NCBI RefSeq assembly: GCF_000513295.1
Contig: NC_023065.1
Location: 3,704,501 to 3,768,500, forward strand
DNA from: Magnetospirillum gryphiswaldense MSR-1 v2
GTDB lineage: Bacteria > Pseudomonadota > Alphaproteobacteria > Rhodospirillales > Magnetospirillaceae
Reading direction: 5' to 3'
DNA length: 64,000 bases
Of this stretch, positions 41,417 to 50,868 are shown piece by piece; the first letter of the stretch is position 1; the number at the start of each line of letters is the position of its first letter. The position numbers and the translations under genes are program-made. Below the pieces are notes generated by a model. The model searched no databases, had not been told where the DNA came from, and saw only the letters and a program-made list of their open reading frames with translations.

Positions 41417-41538
41417 CATTCGATTGTCATGAATTTTTCACGTCTAAGGTAGAAAAGCGTGAAAAGGCTGGCTAGAAATAGGGGCCGCCGCGAACCCGCT
41501 CAACCGGGATCGTCATTCGCCAGGGAGTTTTCGTCACC

Positions 41539-42939
41539 TTGTTCAAGCTAGACCCCATCGTCATTTCCGGTCGTGAAGTCCTGCCGCTGGTCGAAGGCGG
41601 CAAGGGGATCAATGTTTCCAACGGCGAAAGCTCGGGCGCGTGGGCGGCAGCCGGCGGCGTGGCCACCTTTTCCGGCGTCAATGCCGACAATTACGATGAG
41701 AACGGCAATCTCATCCCCATGGTCTATCACACCAAGACCCGCAGCGAGCGTCACGGTGAGTTGATCGCTTTCGGTATCAAGGGCGCCATCGCCCAGGCGC
41801 GCATCGCCCACGACATTTCCGGCGGCAATGGCCGTCTGCACATGAACGTGCTGTGGGAAATGGGCGGCGCCGAGGAAATCCTGGAAGGCGCGCTGGAAGG
41901 GGCCAAGGGTCTGATCCATGGTGTCACCTGCGGCGCCGGCATGCCGTACCGCGTCGCCGAGATCGCCGCCAAGTATGGCGTCTATTACTATCCCATCGTT
42001 TCCTCGGCCCGCGCCTTCCGCGCCCTGTGGAAGCGCGCTTATCACAAATACGGCCAGTTGCTGGGCGGCGTCGTCTACGAAGACCCCTGGCTGGCTGGCG
42101 GTCATAACGGCCTGTCCAATTCGGAAAACCCGGAAAAGCCCGAGCCCCCCTATGCCCGCGTGCGCGATCTGCGCGCCACCATGCGCGAATGCGGCGTGTC
42201 CGATGCGGTACCGGTGTTCATGGCCGGCGGCGTCTGGGCCTTGAAGGAATGGTCCGACTGGATCGGCAACCCGGAGCTGGGGGCCATCGCCTTCCAGTTC
42301 GGCACCCGTCCGCTGCTGACCCAGGAAAGTCCGATTTCCGACGCCTGGAAGCACCGCCTGCTGACCCTGAAGCCGGGCGACGTCCTGCTGCACCGTTTCA
42401 GCCCCACCGGTTTCTATTCGTCGGCGGTAAAGAACGATTTCATCACCGATCTGGTCGACCGCTCGCACCGTCAGATCGCGTTCTCGTCGGAAGCCATGGG
42501 CGACCACGTGGCCGAACTGCCCATCGGGGCGCGTAAGCGCATCGTCTGGGTCACTCCCCACGACAAGGAACAGGCCCTGGCCTGGATGGCCGCCGGTTTC
42601 ACCGAGGCCCTGCGCACCCCCGACAACACCCTGGTGTTCGTCGATGCGGTGAAGGCCGAGGAAATCCGCAAGGATCAGGTCGATTGCATGGGGTGCCTGT
42701 CGCAATGCGCCTTCTCCAACTGGGCGCAGAACGATGCCGGCACCACCGGCAAGAAGGCCGATCCGCGCAGCTTCTGCATCCAGAAGACCTTGCAGAACAT
42801 CGGCCACGGCGGCGATGTGGAAAACGAACTGATGTTCGCCGGCCACAACGCCTATCGCTTCGCCAATGACCCGTTCTATGCCGGCGGCTTCATCCCCACC
42901 GTGCGCCAATTGGTCGACCGCATGGCCACCGGCGAATAA
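41539..42939 (+). CDS. Nitronate monooxygenase (2-nitropropane dioxygenase) family flavoprotein
   Basis: 466 residues starting at TTG with GGGAG about 10 bases before it. TIM-barrel FMN motifs: GGVATFSGVNADNYD, GLIHGVTCGAGMPYRVAEIA, VFMAGGVWALKEWSDWI and GAIAFQFGTRPLL. It is longer than classic NMOs (about 320-380) because of a C-terminal extension with a CMGCLSQCAF motif (C-x2-C-x3-C) around residue 380, which could hold a metal or cluster. The substrate is not known. A hairpin terminator follows. Confidence 0.8.
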   Translation: MFKLDPIVISGREVLPLVEGGKGINVSNGESSGAWAAAGGVATFSGVNADNYDENGNLIPMVYHTKTRSERHGELIAFGIKGAIAQARIAHDISGGNGRLHMNVLWEMGGAEEILEGALEGAKGLIHGVTCGAGMPYRVAEIAAKYGVYYYPIVSSARAFRALWKRAYHKYGQLLGGVVYEDPWLAGGHNGLSNSENPEKPEPPYARVRDLRATMRECGVSDAVPVFMAGGVWALKEWSDWIGNPELGAIAFQFGTRPLLTQESPISDAWKHRLLTLKPGDVLLHRFSPTGFYSSAVKNDFITDLVDRSHRQIAFSSEAMGDHVAELPIGARKRIVWVTPHDKEQALAWMAAGFTEALRTPDNTLVFVDAVKAEEIRKDQVDCMGCLSQCAFSNWAQNDAGTTGKKADPRSFCIQKTLQNIGHGGDVENELMFAGHNAYRFANDPFYAGGFIPTVRQLVDRMATGE

Positions 42940-42985
42940 AGATGTCGGGTGGGCGGCATAAAACGCCGCCCACTTGACCGCGATC

Positions 42986-43016
42986 AAAGGGGATGCCGGG
43001 CATCCCCTTTATTTTT
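42986..43016 (+). terminator. Rho-independent terminator
   Basis: AAAGGGGATG (42986-42995) pairs with CATCCCCTTT (43001-43010), followed by ATTTTT. Another stem without T run, GTGGGCGGC/GCCGCCCAC (42949-42973), lies just before it. Confidence 0.8.
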
Positions 43017-43098
43017 CAATCGTCTCTGTGATAGCTTCGACAGAGAACTCTTCCAATGTGGACGAGTGGTCCAAGCCCCAACATGGGACGCGCGCGAC

Positions 43099-43518
43099 AT
43101 GAGCATGGTAACCGTACGCCCTTACAGCCAAGCCCTTGACCGGTTGCGCGCCGCCGGCCTGCGTCCCACCCGTCAACGTCTGGCCCTGGCCCGGCTGTTG
43201 TTCGACGGCGGCGACCGCCATATCTCGGCCGAGCAACTGCATTCCGAGGCCCTGGGCAGCAACATCCGGGTGTCTCTGGCCACCGTCTACAACACGCTGC
43301 ACCAGTTCACCGATGTGGGCCTGCTGCGCGAGATCGTGGTTGATGCCGGGCGCTCGTATTTCGACACCAACACCTCGGACCACCACCATTTCTTTTACGA
43401 GAAGTCGGGCAAGCTGTGCGACATCCCTGCGGAAATGGTAGGGCTGACCCGCGTTCCTGACGCACCCGAGGGCTTCCACATCACCCGGGTCGAGGTTATA
43501 GTCAGGGTTGACGGTTGA
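43099..43518 (+). CDS. irr: Irr-type Fur-family iron/heme response regulator
   Basis: 139 residues from ATG 43099. The winged helix contains LRAAGLRPTRQRLALARLLF and VSLATVYNTLHQFTDVGLLREI. The metal/heme region TSDHHHFFYEKSGKLCDIPAE fits Irr rather than Fur, whose CxxC zinc motifs are absent. In alphaproteobacteria Irr represses or activates iron genes under low iron and is destabilised by heme. The upstream frame is open to 42949 but overlaps a terminator and is not used. Confidence 0.82.
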   Translation: MSMVTVRPYSQALDRLRAAGLRPTRQRLALARLLFDGGDRHISAEQLHSEALGSNIRVSLATVYNTLHQFTDVGLLREIVVDAGRSYFDTNTSDHHHFFYEKSGKLCDIPAEMVGLTRVPDAPEGFHITRVEVIVRVDG

Positions 43519-43548
43519 GATTTACTCTTCTTCCGAACGAACAGGACG

Positions 43549-43573
43549 GGGCGCCTTCTTCAGGCGCCCTTTT
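43549..43573. terminator. Terminator between the convergent irr and tlpA genes
   Basis: GGGCGCC (43549-43555) and GGCGCCC (43563-43569) with TTTT after it on the plus strand. It separates irr from the convergent thioredoxin gene; on the minus strand AAGAAG in the loop and no T run make it weaker. Confidence 0.75.
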
Positions 43574-43579
43574 CCTTTC

Positions 43580-44170
43580 TCACTCCGCCATCACCGCCTT
43601 GATGACGCTGATCGCCTCCTCCTCGGTCCAGGCATAGATGCCGGTGCCGGTCCAGGCGACGCGGCCTTGTTTGTCCAACAGGATCGAGGTGGGCAGCAGG
43701 GCGCCGGGGAAGTCGGCGGGGTTGGCGTTGTGGATGGTCAGGTGCTTGATGCCGGCCTGGGCATTCCAGCGTTCGACCATGGCCTTGCCGCCGCGATCCA
43801 GCGACACCGCCACCACCTGAAAATCATTGCCCCCCAGCATTGCTTGTAAACGGTCGAGATCGGGCATCTCGGCGACACAGGGCGGGCACCACGTCGCCCA
43901 CAGATTGACCAGCACCACCCGGCCTTTGACATCGGCCAGAGTCATGGCCTGTCCATCGGCGCGGACGAAACGGAAGTCCTTGGCAGCTTGGCGCTGACCG
44001 GTGGCAAGGGCGACCATGGTGCGGCCCGAGACGCTTGGGTTGGGCGCCGGTTCGGTGTAGCTTAGGCGCCCACCGGACCCCAGCATGGCGGTGACCACCC
44101 CGGCGACGGCCGCAAGGACCAAAAGGGCGGCCACCAGGATGATGCGGCGGGTACGGTGTGCTTGTTTCAT
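43580..44170 (-). CDS. TlpA/ResA-type membrane-anchored thioredoxin
   Basis: 196 residues. An N-terminal membrane anchor ([23 protein letters not shown]) followed by a periplasmic thioredoxin fold with active site [19 protein letters not shown] and the cis-Pro region [14 protein letters not shown]. This type reduces disulfides, for instance for cytochrome c or oxidase assembly. It is divergent from argH with only about 20 bases between starts, so the two promoters must overlap each other's genes. Confidence 0.9.
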   Translation of the reverse strand: MKQAHRTRRIILVAALLVLAAVAGVVTAMLGSGGRLSYTEPAPNPSVSGRTMVALATGQRQAAKDFRFVRADGQAMTLADVKGRVVLVNLWATWCPPCVAEMPDLDRLQAMLGGNDFQVVAVSLDRGGKAMVERWNAQAGIKHLTIHNANPADFPGALLPTSILLDKQGRVAWTGTGIYAWTEEEAISVIKAVMAE

Positions 44171-44191
44171 TCTTGCCGTTCCGGGATGTCC

Positions 44192-45604
44192 ATGACCGAT
44201 ACTTCCAAATCCGCGTCTTCCGCCGCCGCCTCGTCCATGTGGGGCGGGCGTTTCGCCGGCGGCCCCGCCGCCATCATGCAGCGGATCAACGCATCCATCG
44301 ATTTCGATAAGCGTCTTTACGCCCAAGACATCCGGGGCAGCAAGGCCCATTGCCGCATGCTGGTCAAGCAAGGCATCCTGACCCAGGCCGATGGCGATGC
44401 CATCCTGGCCGGTCTCGACACCGTCCTGGCCGAGATCGAGGCGGGCTCGTTCCCCTTCAGCATGGCCCTGGAAGACATCCACATGAATGTGGAATCGCGT
44501 CTGGCCGAGTTGATCGGCGAGGCGGCGGGGCGGCTGCACACCGCGCGTTCGCGCAACGATCAGGTGGCCACCGATTTCCGCCTGTGGGTGCGCGATGCCC
44601 TGGATGGCATGGAAAAGGCGTTGCAGGGACTGCAAGCGGCCCTGATCGCGCGGGCCGGCGAACATGCCGGCACCGTCATGCCCGGCTTCACCCATTTGCA
44701 GGCGGCGCAGCCGGTGACCATGGGTCACCATCTGATGGCCTATGTGGAGATGATCGGGCGCGACCGTGGCCGTCTGACCGATGCCCGCGCCCGTTTGAAT
44801 GAAAGTCCGTTGGGCTCGGCGGCGTTGGCCGGCACCTCGTTCCCCATCGACCGTCATTTCACGGCGGAGCAATTGGGCTTCGACCGGCCCATGAACAATT
44901 CGCTCGACGGCGTGTCGGATCGTGATTTCGCCTTGGAATTCATGGCCGCCGCCGCCATCTGCGCCGTACACCTGTCGCGGCTGGCGGAAGAATTGGTGAT
45001 CTGGACCTCGGCTCAGTTCCGCTTCGTCAAGTTGTCCGATGCCTTCACCACCGGCTCGTCCATCATGCCGCAAAAGCGCAATCCCGACGCCGCCGAGCTG
45101 ATCCGGGCCAAGACCGGTCGGGTCATCGGTGACCTGAATGCGCTGCTGATCGTGATGAAGGGCCTGCCCTTGGCCTATTCCAAGGACATGCAGGACGACA
45201 AGGAACCGGTGTTCGAGGTGGCCGACACCATGGAACTGGCCATCGCCGCCATGACCGGCATGATCGCCGACATGACTGTCAATACCGAGGTGCTGGCCGC
45301 CGCCGCCGGGGCTGGCTTCACCACCGCCACCGACATCGCCGATTGGTGCGTGCGCGAACTGAAGATGCCGTTCCGCCGCGCCCATCACGTGGCCGGCTCG
45401 CTGGTCAAGCTGGCCGAGGACAAGGGCTGCGATTTGCAGGATCTGTCCCTGGCCGAAATGCAAGGCATCGAGGCCGGCATCACCGAACAGGCCCGCGCCG
45501 TGCTGGCGGTGGACTCCTCGGTGGCCAGCCGCACCAGCTTCGGCGGCACCGCGCCGGCCAATGTGCGGGCCCAGGTGGCTGCGGCCAAAAGCCGATGGCT
45601 GTGA
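44192..45604 (+). CDS. argH: Argininosuccinate lyase
   Basis: 470 residues from ATG 44192 (an ATG two codons earlier is possible). [43 protein letters not shown] and the family signature [20 protein letters not shown] are present. It splits argininosuccinate into arginine and fumarate. It leads an argH-lptM-lysA operon. Confidence 0.96.
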   Translation: MTDTSKSASSAAASSMWGGRFAGGPAAIMQRINASIDFDKRLYAQDIRGSKAHCRMLVKQGILTQADGDAILAGLDTVLAEIEAGSFPFSMALEDIHMNVESRLAELIGEAAGRLHTARSRNDQVATDFRLWVRDALDGMEKALQGLQAALIARAGEHAGTVMPGFTHLQAAQPVTMGHHLMAYVEMIGRDRGRLTDARARLNESPLGSAALAGTSFPIDRHFTAEQLGFDRPMNNSLDGVSDRDFALEFMAAAAICAVHLSRLAEELVIWTSAQFRFVKLSDAFTTGSSIMPQKRNPDAAELIRAKTGRVIGDLNALLIVMKGLPLAYSKDMQDDKEPVFEVADTMELAIAAMTGMIADMTVNTEVLAAAAGAGFTTATDIADWCVRELKMPFRRAHHVAGSLVKLAEDKGCDLQDLSLAEMQGIEAGITEQARAVLAVDSSVASRTSFGGTAPANVRAQVAAAKSRWL

Positions 45605-45618
45605 CGGGAGCAAAGAGA

Positions 45619-45792
45619 ATGAAGCGCAGGATATTGCTGTTGGCCGTACTGACGGCGCCCCTGGCCGCCTGCGGTCGCAAGGGCCGGCCCGTTCCGCCGG
45701 ACGGGTCCACCTATCCGCGCAAATACCCCGACATCACTTTCCCCCGCGACGAGAGGGACGGCCAGGAAAAGCCGGAGACGGAGAACCCATGA
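45619..45792 (+). CDS. lptM: Small lipoprotein, LptM-like (57 aa)
   Basis: 57 residues. A signal peptide with a lipobox ending LTAPLAAC, then a short Pro-rich tail GRKGRPVPPDGSTYPRKYP. The size, the sequence just after the Cys and the place between argH and lysA match the LptM/YifL family, which helps mature the LptD outer-membrane LPS translocon. A GGGAG site precedes it. Its stop overlaps the lysA start (ATGA). Confidence 0.75.
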   Translation: MKRRILLLAVLTAPLAACGRKGRPVPPDGSTYPRKYPDITFPRDERDGQEKPETENP

Positions 45793-47054
45793 ACCATTTC
45801 GATTACGTGAACGGTCAGTTGCAGGCCGAGCAGGTGCCGGTGGCCGAGATCGCCGCCCAGGTCGGCACGCCGTTCTATTGCTATTCCACCGCCACCTTGG
45901 TGCGTCACTACACCGTGTTTACCCAGGCCCTGGCCGAGGCCGGCCTGGACGCCCAGGTGTGCTTCGCCCTCAAGGCCAATCCCAATGTGGCCGTGGTCCG
46001 CACCTTCGCCCAATTGGGGGCGGGCGCCGACGTGGTGTCGGAAGGCGAACTGCGCCGGGCCCTGGCCGCCGGCGTGCCGGTGGACCGCATCGTCTTTTCC
46101 GGTGTGGGCAAGACCGAGGCCGAACTGACCTTCGCCGTGGCCAAGGGCATCATGCAGATCAACGTGGAATCGGAACCGGAGCTGGAGGCGCTGTCGAAAA
46201 TCGCCGCCGCCCGCGGCATCCGCATGCCCATCGCCTTGCGCGTCAATCCGGATGTCGATGCCGGCACCCACGCCAAGATCACCACCGGCAAGAAGGAAAA
46301 CAAGTTCGGCATCGAATGGACCCGCGCGCACGAGGTCTATAACAAGGCCCGCGCCTTGCCGGGTATCGAGGTGGTCGGCATCGCCTGCCATATCGGCTCG
46401 CAATTGACCGATGTCGAGCCGTTCCGTCAGGCTTTCCTGCGGGTGCGCGATCTGGTGGCCATGCTGCGCGCCGACGGCTTCGACATCCGCCGGCTCGATC
46501 TGGGCGGCGGTCTGGGCATTCCGTACGAAAGCGAGGAACCGCCCCACCCGGCGGTCTATGCCAAGGCGATCAAGGACACGCTTGGCGATCTGGGGTGCAA
46601 GATCGTGCTGGAGCCGGGCCGTCTGCTGGTGGGCAATGCCGGCATCCTGGTCAGTCGGGTGGTCTATGTGAAGGAAGGTGCCACCCGCACTTTCCTGATC
46701 GCCGACGCCGCCATGAATGATCTGATGCGTCCGGCGCTGTACGAAGCCCATCACACCATCGAACCGGTGATCGAGCCGGCCAAGGACGCCCCGCGTCTGC
46801 CCGTCGATGTGGTCGGCCCGGTGTGCGAGACCGGCGACACTTTCGCCAAGCAACGCTCGTTGCCGCCGATCAAGGCGGGTGATCTGATCGTCTTCCGCAC
46901 CGCCGGTGCCTATGGCGCCGCCATGTCGTCCACCTACAACACCCGGCCCCTGGTGCCGGAAGTGCTGGTCAAGGATGACAGCTTCGCCGTGGTCCGGGCC
47001 CGTCCCAGCTTCGACGACATGTTGGCGCTGGACTCGGTGCCCGACTGGCTGTGA
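45789..47054 (+). CDS. lysA: Diaminopimelate decarboxylase
   Basis: 421 residues. The PLP lysine is in CFALKANPNVAVVRTFAQLG, with CHIGSQLTD, DLGGGLGIPY and the active-site GPVCETGDTF. It performs the last step of lysine synthesis. Translation is coupled to the lipoprotein gene upstream. Confidence 0.97.
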   Translation: MNHFDYVNGQLQAEQVPVAEIAAQVGTPFYCYSTATLVRHYTVFTQALAEAGLDAQVCFALKANPNVAVVRTFAQLGAGADVVSEGELRRALAAGVPVDRIVFSGVGKTEAELTFAVAKGIMQINVESEPELEALSKIAAARGIRMPIALRVNPDVDAGTHAKITTGKKENKFGIEWTRAHEVYNKARALPGIEVVGIACHIGSQLTDVEPFRQAFLRVRDLVAMLRADGFDIRRLDLGGGLGIPYESEEPPHPAVYAKAIKDTLGDLGCKIVLEPGRLLVGNAGILVSRVVYVKEGATRTFLIADAAMNDLMRPALYEAHHTIEPVIEPAKDAPRLPVDVVGPVCETGDTFAKQRSLPPIKAGDLIVFRTAGAYGAAMSSTYNTRPLVPEVLVKDDSFAVVRARPSFDDMLALDSVPDWL

Positions 47055-47057
47055 CGG

Positions 47058-49400
47058 ATGAGCGGGCCCAACCCCAACGACAGCCTGCCGCCTGATCGCG
47101 GGATGGTGACGCGGTTGCGGTTGGCCCGCCTTATCCTGGGGCTGGAAGTCCTGTGGCCGTCCCTGGTATGGCTGGCCAGCCTGGCCGCCTTGTTCGCCGC
47201 TCTGGCTTTATTCGATCTGCTGCCCCTGCTGCCGGGCTGGCTGCACGCTGTCATTCTGGCTGTCTTCATTGGTGTCGGGTTGTTTTTGCTGCGCGTCATG
47301 TTGCGCAGCAAATGGCCCGATCAGGCCGCCGCCGCCCGCCGGCTGGAACAAGACAGCGGGTTGGGGCATCGCCCCTTCCAGGCCCTGGGCGACCGTCCGG
47401 CCTTGGGCGACGCGGCCTTGTGGGACAGCCATCGGCAACGGATGTTGGATCAGGTGCGGCGGGCACGGCTGGGCTGGCCGCGTTCCGACATGGCGGTGCG
47501 CGATCCTTGGGGCGTGCGGGCCGGTGCGCTTTTGCTGCTGGCGGTGGCCTTGTCCGGTGGCACTCATGATGCCTTTCCCCGGCTGGCGCGGGCCTTGGAC
47601 CCGGCCCTGGTCTTGCCGGGACTGGGGCCGGACGAGGTGCAGGTGTGGGTTACGCCGCCGGTCTATACCGGGGCGCCGCCGCAATTGCTGCGCCCGGATC
47701 AGGGCGACAAGGCGGTCTTGGTGCCTGCCGGCAGCGCCGTATTGGCGGTGGCCAGCGGCGGCTGGGGCGAGGTCAGCCTGGATGTGGACGGGGTGGTGGT
47801 GCCGATTCCGCCGCTGGAGGACGGTAGCCGGAGGCTGGAAACCCGCATCCAGGCCGGCACCCGTCTGGCGATCCGTCATTGGGGCCGCGAGCTGGTGGCC
47901 TGGCCGCTGGCGGTGGTCGCCGATCTGTCGCCGTCCATCGATTTTACCGGGGTGCCGGAACCGGCGGAACGCGGTCGCTTGCATATGGCGGTCAATGCCC
48001 AGGACGATTACGGCCTGACCCGTCTGTGGGTGGAAATCCGTCGGCTGGGTGCCCCGGTGGACGAAACCCCACTACAGGTGGATCTGCCGCTGTCGGCGGG
48101 GCGCAGCAAACAGGTGGCGTCGTCGTCGTGGCATGACCTGACCGCCCATCCTTGGGCTGGTATGCCGGTGCTGGCCCAGCCCATGGCCGAGGACGCCCTG
48201 GGCCAACGCGGCGCCGGCGAACCCATGGCCCTGACCCTGCCGGAACGGAGCTTTTTGAACCCCCATGCCCGCGCCCTGATCGACCAACGCCGGCTGGTGA
48301 CGGAAAACCGGGCCAATGCCCCCGGCGCCATGGGCATCATCGACTGGCTGGCGGTCGAGCCGGCGCGTTTCAACAACGACATGGCCGCTTTTCTCGCCAT
48401 GCGGTTGGCCCGGCATGCCTTGTCCGCTCCGGTTTTCGATCTGGCCGAAATTCAGGATTTGCTGTGGAACGCCGCCTTACGCATCGAGGACGGTGACTTG
48501 GCGGCGGCGGAACAAAGGCTGGAGGAGGCTCGCCGCGCCCTGGAGCGAGGTCTCGACGACAATGCCGACGCAGCGACGTTGGCCGGGCTGCTCGATCAGT
48601 TCCAGACGGCGCTGCACCGCTATCTCAACGCCTTGTCGGAACGGCTGGGGACGCTGCCCACGGACCTGGAGGCGGGGGCCGGGGCGGCTATCGGTGCCGA
48701 CGAATTGCAGGGTATGGTGCAGGCCATGCGCGACATGGCGGCCATCGGCGCCCGTGACGGCATGCGGCAAATGTTGCGCAACATGGCCGGCATCCTGGAC
48801 GGTTTGCAAACGCGCGTGCCGCAGGCGCCGTCGGCGGCGGCGACCCAGGCGGTGCGCACCTTGCGCGATCTGGCGCAACGGCAGCAGCGCCTGTTGGAGC
48901 AAAGCCACCGCCATAGCCAGCCGGGGACGGAAACGCCGCCGCCGGGGGCCGGCGCCAGCCGTCAGCAGGATGAATTGGCCAAAATCCTCGAGGGCGCCCG
49001 CCGCCAGTTGAGGGAAGGGCTGGGGCAAGAACCGTTGGCATTGGACGATGCCGGTCAGGCCATGGCCCAAGCGGCGCAATCCTTGCGCGACGATGATTGG
49101 GCCGGCGCGGCCGAGACGCAGGCCCGAGCCTTGGACACTCTGTCGCAGGGTTTGCGGCAAAGCCTTGACGCCATGGCCGCCGGGGCGCTGTCCATGCCCG
49201 GCGGTCTGCCGCGCGACCCCTTGGGCCGGCCCATGGGCCAGGGGCCGGGCAACGGCGACGATGGTGCCACCCGAGTGCCCGATCAGGCGGAAATGCGCAA
49301 GGCCCGGGCCATCGTCGACGAATTGCGTCGCCGTGCCGGCGAGTTCACCCGGCCCCAGGCCGAACGCGATTATCTGCAGCGTCTGCTGCGGCAATTTTAA
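47058..49400 (+). CDS. DUF4175 / TIGR02302-type membrane protein
   Basis: 780 residues. Two N-terminal membrane helices (LVWLASLAALFAALALFDLL and LHAVILAVFIGVGLFLLRVM), a third near 150, then a large part ending in a Gln/Ala/Arg-rich, probably coiled C-terminal half with MRDMAAIGARDGMRQMLRNM and TLRDLAQRQQRLLEQSH. This is the pattern of the alphaproteobacterial DUF4175 family, often found after lysA. The function is unknown. Confidence 0.8.
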   Translation: MSGPNPNDSLPPDRGMVTRLRLARLILGLEVLWPSLVWLASLAALFAALALFDLLPLLPGWLHAVILAVFIGVGLFLLRVMLRSKWPDQAAAARRLEQDSGLGHRPFQALGDRPALGDAALWDSHRQRMLDQVRRARLGWPRSDMAVRDPWGVRAGALLLLAVALSGGTHDAFPRLARALDPALVLPGLGPDEVQVWVTPPVYTGAPPQLLRPDQGDKAVLVPAGSAVLAVASGGWGEVSLDVDGVVVPIPPLEDGSRRLETRIQAGTRLAIRHWGRELVAWPLAVVADLSPSIDFTGVPEPAERGRLHMAVNAQDDYGLTRLWVEIRRLGAPVDETPLQVDLPLSAGRSKQVASSSWHDLTAHPWAGMPVLAQPMAEDALGQRGAGEPMALTLPERSFLNPHARALIDQRRLVTENRANAPGAMGIIDWLAVEPARFNNDMAAFLAMRLARHALSAPVFDLAEIQDLLWNAALRIEDGDLAAAEQRLEEARRALERGLDDNADAATLAGLLDQFQTALHRYLNALSERLGTLPTDLEAGAGAAIGADELQGMVQAMRDMAAIGARDGMRQMLRNMAGILDGLQTRVPQAPSAAATQAVRTLRDLAQRQQRLLEQSHRHSQPGTETPPPGAGASRQQDELAKILEGARRQLREGLGQEPLALDDAGQAMAQAAQSLRDDDWAGAAETQARALDTLSQGLRQSLDAMAAGALSMPGGLPRDPLGRPMGQGPGNGDDGATRVPDQAEMRKARAIVDELRRRAGEFTRPQAERDYLQRLLRQF

Positions 49401-49410
49401 GGGAACGGTC

Positions 49411-49833
49411 ATGGTGGTGAAGGAAGAGGGGCCGTCGGGGTTCCAGCAATTATTGGGCTATCGCCTGACCGAATGGACCGAGGGTCAGGCGGTGCTGGAA
49501 CTGGATATGGACCACAAGCACACCAACCGCGCCGGCGTCCTCCATGGCGGCGTGCTGGCGACGCTGATCGACACCGCTTGCGGCTTCGCCGCCACCTTTT
49601 GCCCGCTGCCGGGGCGGGTGCGCCGGGTGGTGACGTTGTCGCTCACCACGAACTTTACCGGTCAGGCCCGCCACGGCACCTTGCGGGCGGTGGCGAAAAA
49701 GACCGGAGGCGGCTCGCGCATCGTGTTTTGTCAGGCCGATGTGGTGGATGAACACGGCAAGCTGATCGCCAGCGGCCAAGGGAGCTTCCGCTATCGCAGC
49801 GGCAGCGAGCATCCCGAGGGCGTGGCGTTATAA
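49411..49833 (+). CDS. PaaI-type hotdog-fold thioesterase
   Basis: 140 residues, one 4HBT domain. NRAGVLHGGVLATLIDTACGFAA is the characteristic segment with the HGG turn, and VVTLSLTTNFTGQARHG follows. It probably hydrolyses an acyl- or aryl-CoA; the substrate is unknown. A GGGAACGG ribosome site precedes the ATG. Confidence 0.88.
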   Translation: MVVKEEGPSGFQQLLGYRLTEWTEGQAVLELDMDHKHTNRAGVLHGGVLATLIDTACGFAATFCPLPGRVRRVVTLSLTTNFTGQARHGTLRAVAKKTGGGSRIVFCQADVVDEHGKLIASGQGSFRYRSGSEHPEGVAL

Positions 49834-50100
49834 GCCTCGGCGGGTACGGGGGGCGAGCAGCGTCACCGCCTGATGGCGGTAATCGGCCAGGGCCAGGGTG
49901 CGGCGGTGCAAGGTGCCGTCGATCATCGCTGGTGCCGCCTTCAGGTCGCGCCGCCGCCGGGCCGCTTGCGCCCGGCTTTCCGCCGCCAATCGGTCAAGTA
50001 ACCCCGATCCAGCCAAGCCATCGACACGATGGCGGGGAATGGGGCCGTCATAGCGGCGTTCAAGACCGGGGGCGGCAAGGTGGAGCAGGACGAAGCGCAT
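49828..50100 (-). CDS. Small basic protein of unknown function, possibly SOS-controlled
   Basis: 90 residues from ATG 50100. A short hydrophobic start (MRFVLLHLAAPG) is followed by a strongly basic, Arg-rich rest (LAAESRAQAARRRRDLKAAP and a final TLLAPRTRRGL). I recognise no family. A GTTC-N7-GTTC box lies 12 bases upstream of its start, reading toward it. It overlaps the convergent thioesterase by six bases. It could be a phage-derived gene, a damage-response peptide or, less likely, an unexpressed frame. Confidence 0.5.
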   Translation of the reverse strand: MRFVLLHLAAPGLERRYDGPIPRHRVDGLAGSGLLDRLAAESRAQAARRRRDLKAAPAMIDGTLHRRTLALADYRHQAVTLLAPRTRRGL

Positions 50101-50111
50101 GGCCCCACTAA

Positions 50112-50126
50112 GAACATAAGTAGAAC
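50112..50126 (-). promoter_or_regulatory. SOS-box-like direct repeat GTTC-N7-GTTC (minus strand)
   Basis: On the minus strand it reads GTTCTACTTATGTTC, the form of the alphaproteobacterial LexA site. It lies between the repressor gene stop and the start of the small basic protein. A second box with the same last seven bases (TATGTTC) is at 50869. Confidence 0.5.
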
Positions 50127-50140
50127 AAATTTGCAAACTG

Positions 50141-50779
50141 CTATTGGCTGGCCCAGAGGATGCGGGCCAACCACGAGACCTCTTCCGCCGCCAGCGAGCG
50201 GCCCGGATGGGCCGGGTTGAGCGAGGCTAACTCGATGCGCTTGGCGGTCTGGCGGATCAGTTGCTTGACCATCACCTCGCCCTCAAGGGTCTTGACCACC
50301 ACACGGTCACCACGGCGCACCGACGCGGCGGGGGAGACGATGACGATGTCGCCGTCACGGTACAGGGGTTCCATGCTGTCGCCGGACACTTCCAGGGCAT
50401 AGGCGTTGCTGTCGCCCACCTCGGGGAAGGGAATCTCGTCCCAGCCGCCGCCGCACGGATAGCCGGCATCGTCGAAATAGCCGCGATCGCCCGCCTGGGC
50501 CGAGCCGATCAGCGGAATGGTCGCCCCCTTGACCACCGGGGCCGGCAACGAATCATCGATGTAGTTGAGCAATTGCCCCAGGCTGGAGCCGGTGGCGTCG
50601 AGAACCTTGGCCACGCTCTCCGTCGACGGCCAGCGCAATTTACCCTCGCGGGTGATGCGCTTGCTTTTGTTGAAGGTGGTGGGGTCCAGCCCGGCCCGCC
50701 GGGCAAGCGCCGACGCCGTCAACCCGTTGTCGCGGGCAAGGGAATCAAGAGCGGCCCAGATATCGGCATGCGTCAACAT
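50141..50779 (-). CDS. S24-family (CI/LexA-like) self-cleaving repressor
   Basis: 212 residues from ATG 50779, which has GGGGGAT upstream; a TTG 18 bases earlier is possible. The N-terminal helix-turn-helix (DNGLTASALARRAGLDPTTFNKSKRI) is of phage-repressor rather than LexA type. The C-terminal peptidase has the Ala-Gly cleavage site IGSAQAGDRG, the Ser in EVSGDSMEPLYRDGD and the Lys in VVVKTLEGEVMV. RecA filaments should trigger its self-cleavage. It faces away from the phage genes across a 122-base gap. Confidence 0.85.
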   Translation of the reverse strand: MLTHADIWAALDSLARDNGLTASALARRAGLDPTTFNKSKRITREGKLRWPSTESVAKVLDATGSSLGQLLNYIDDSLPAPVVKGATIPLIGSAQAGDRGYFDDAGYPCGGGWDEIPFPEVGDSNAYALEVSGDSMEPLYRDGDIVIVSPAASVRRGDRVVVKTLEGEVMVKQLIRQTAKRIELASLNPAHPGRSLAAEEVSWLARILWASQ

Positions 50780-50868
50780 GGGAAGATCATCCCCCAATCT
50801 CCCAACGAAGACATCAGGAATAATAGCCTAAGAATGCTTGACATGACTCCGCAACCCATGGAATCAGT

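Noticed and set aside
50838-50866. Complete sigma-70 promoter starting at TTGACA upstream of the phage module
   Set aside because: The -35 is perfect but no hexamer resembling TATAAT lies 16-18 bases downstream.
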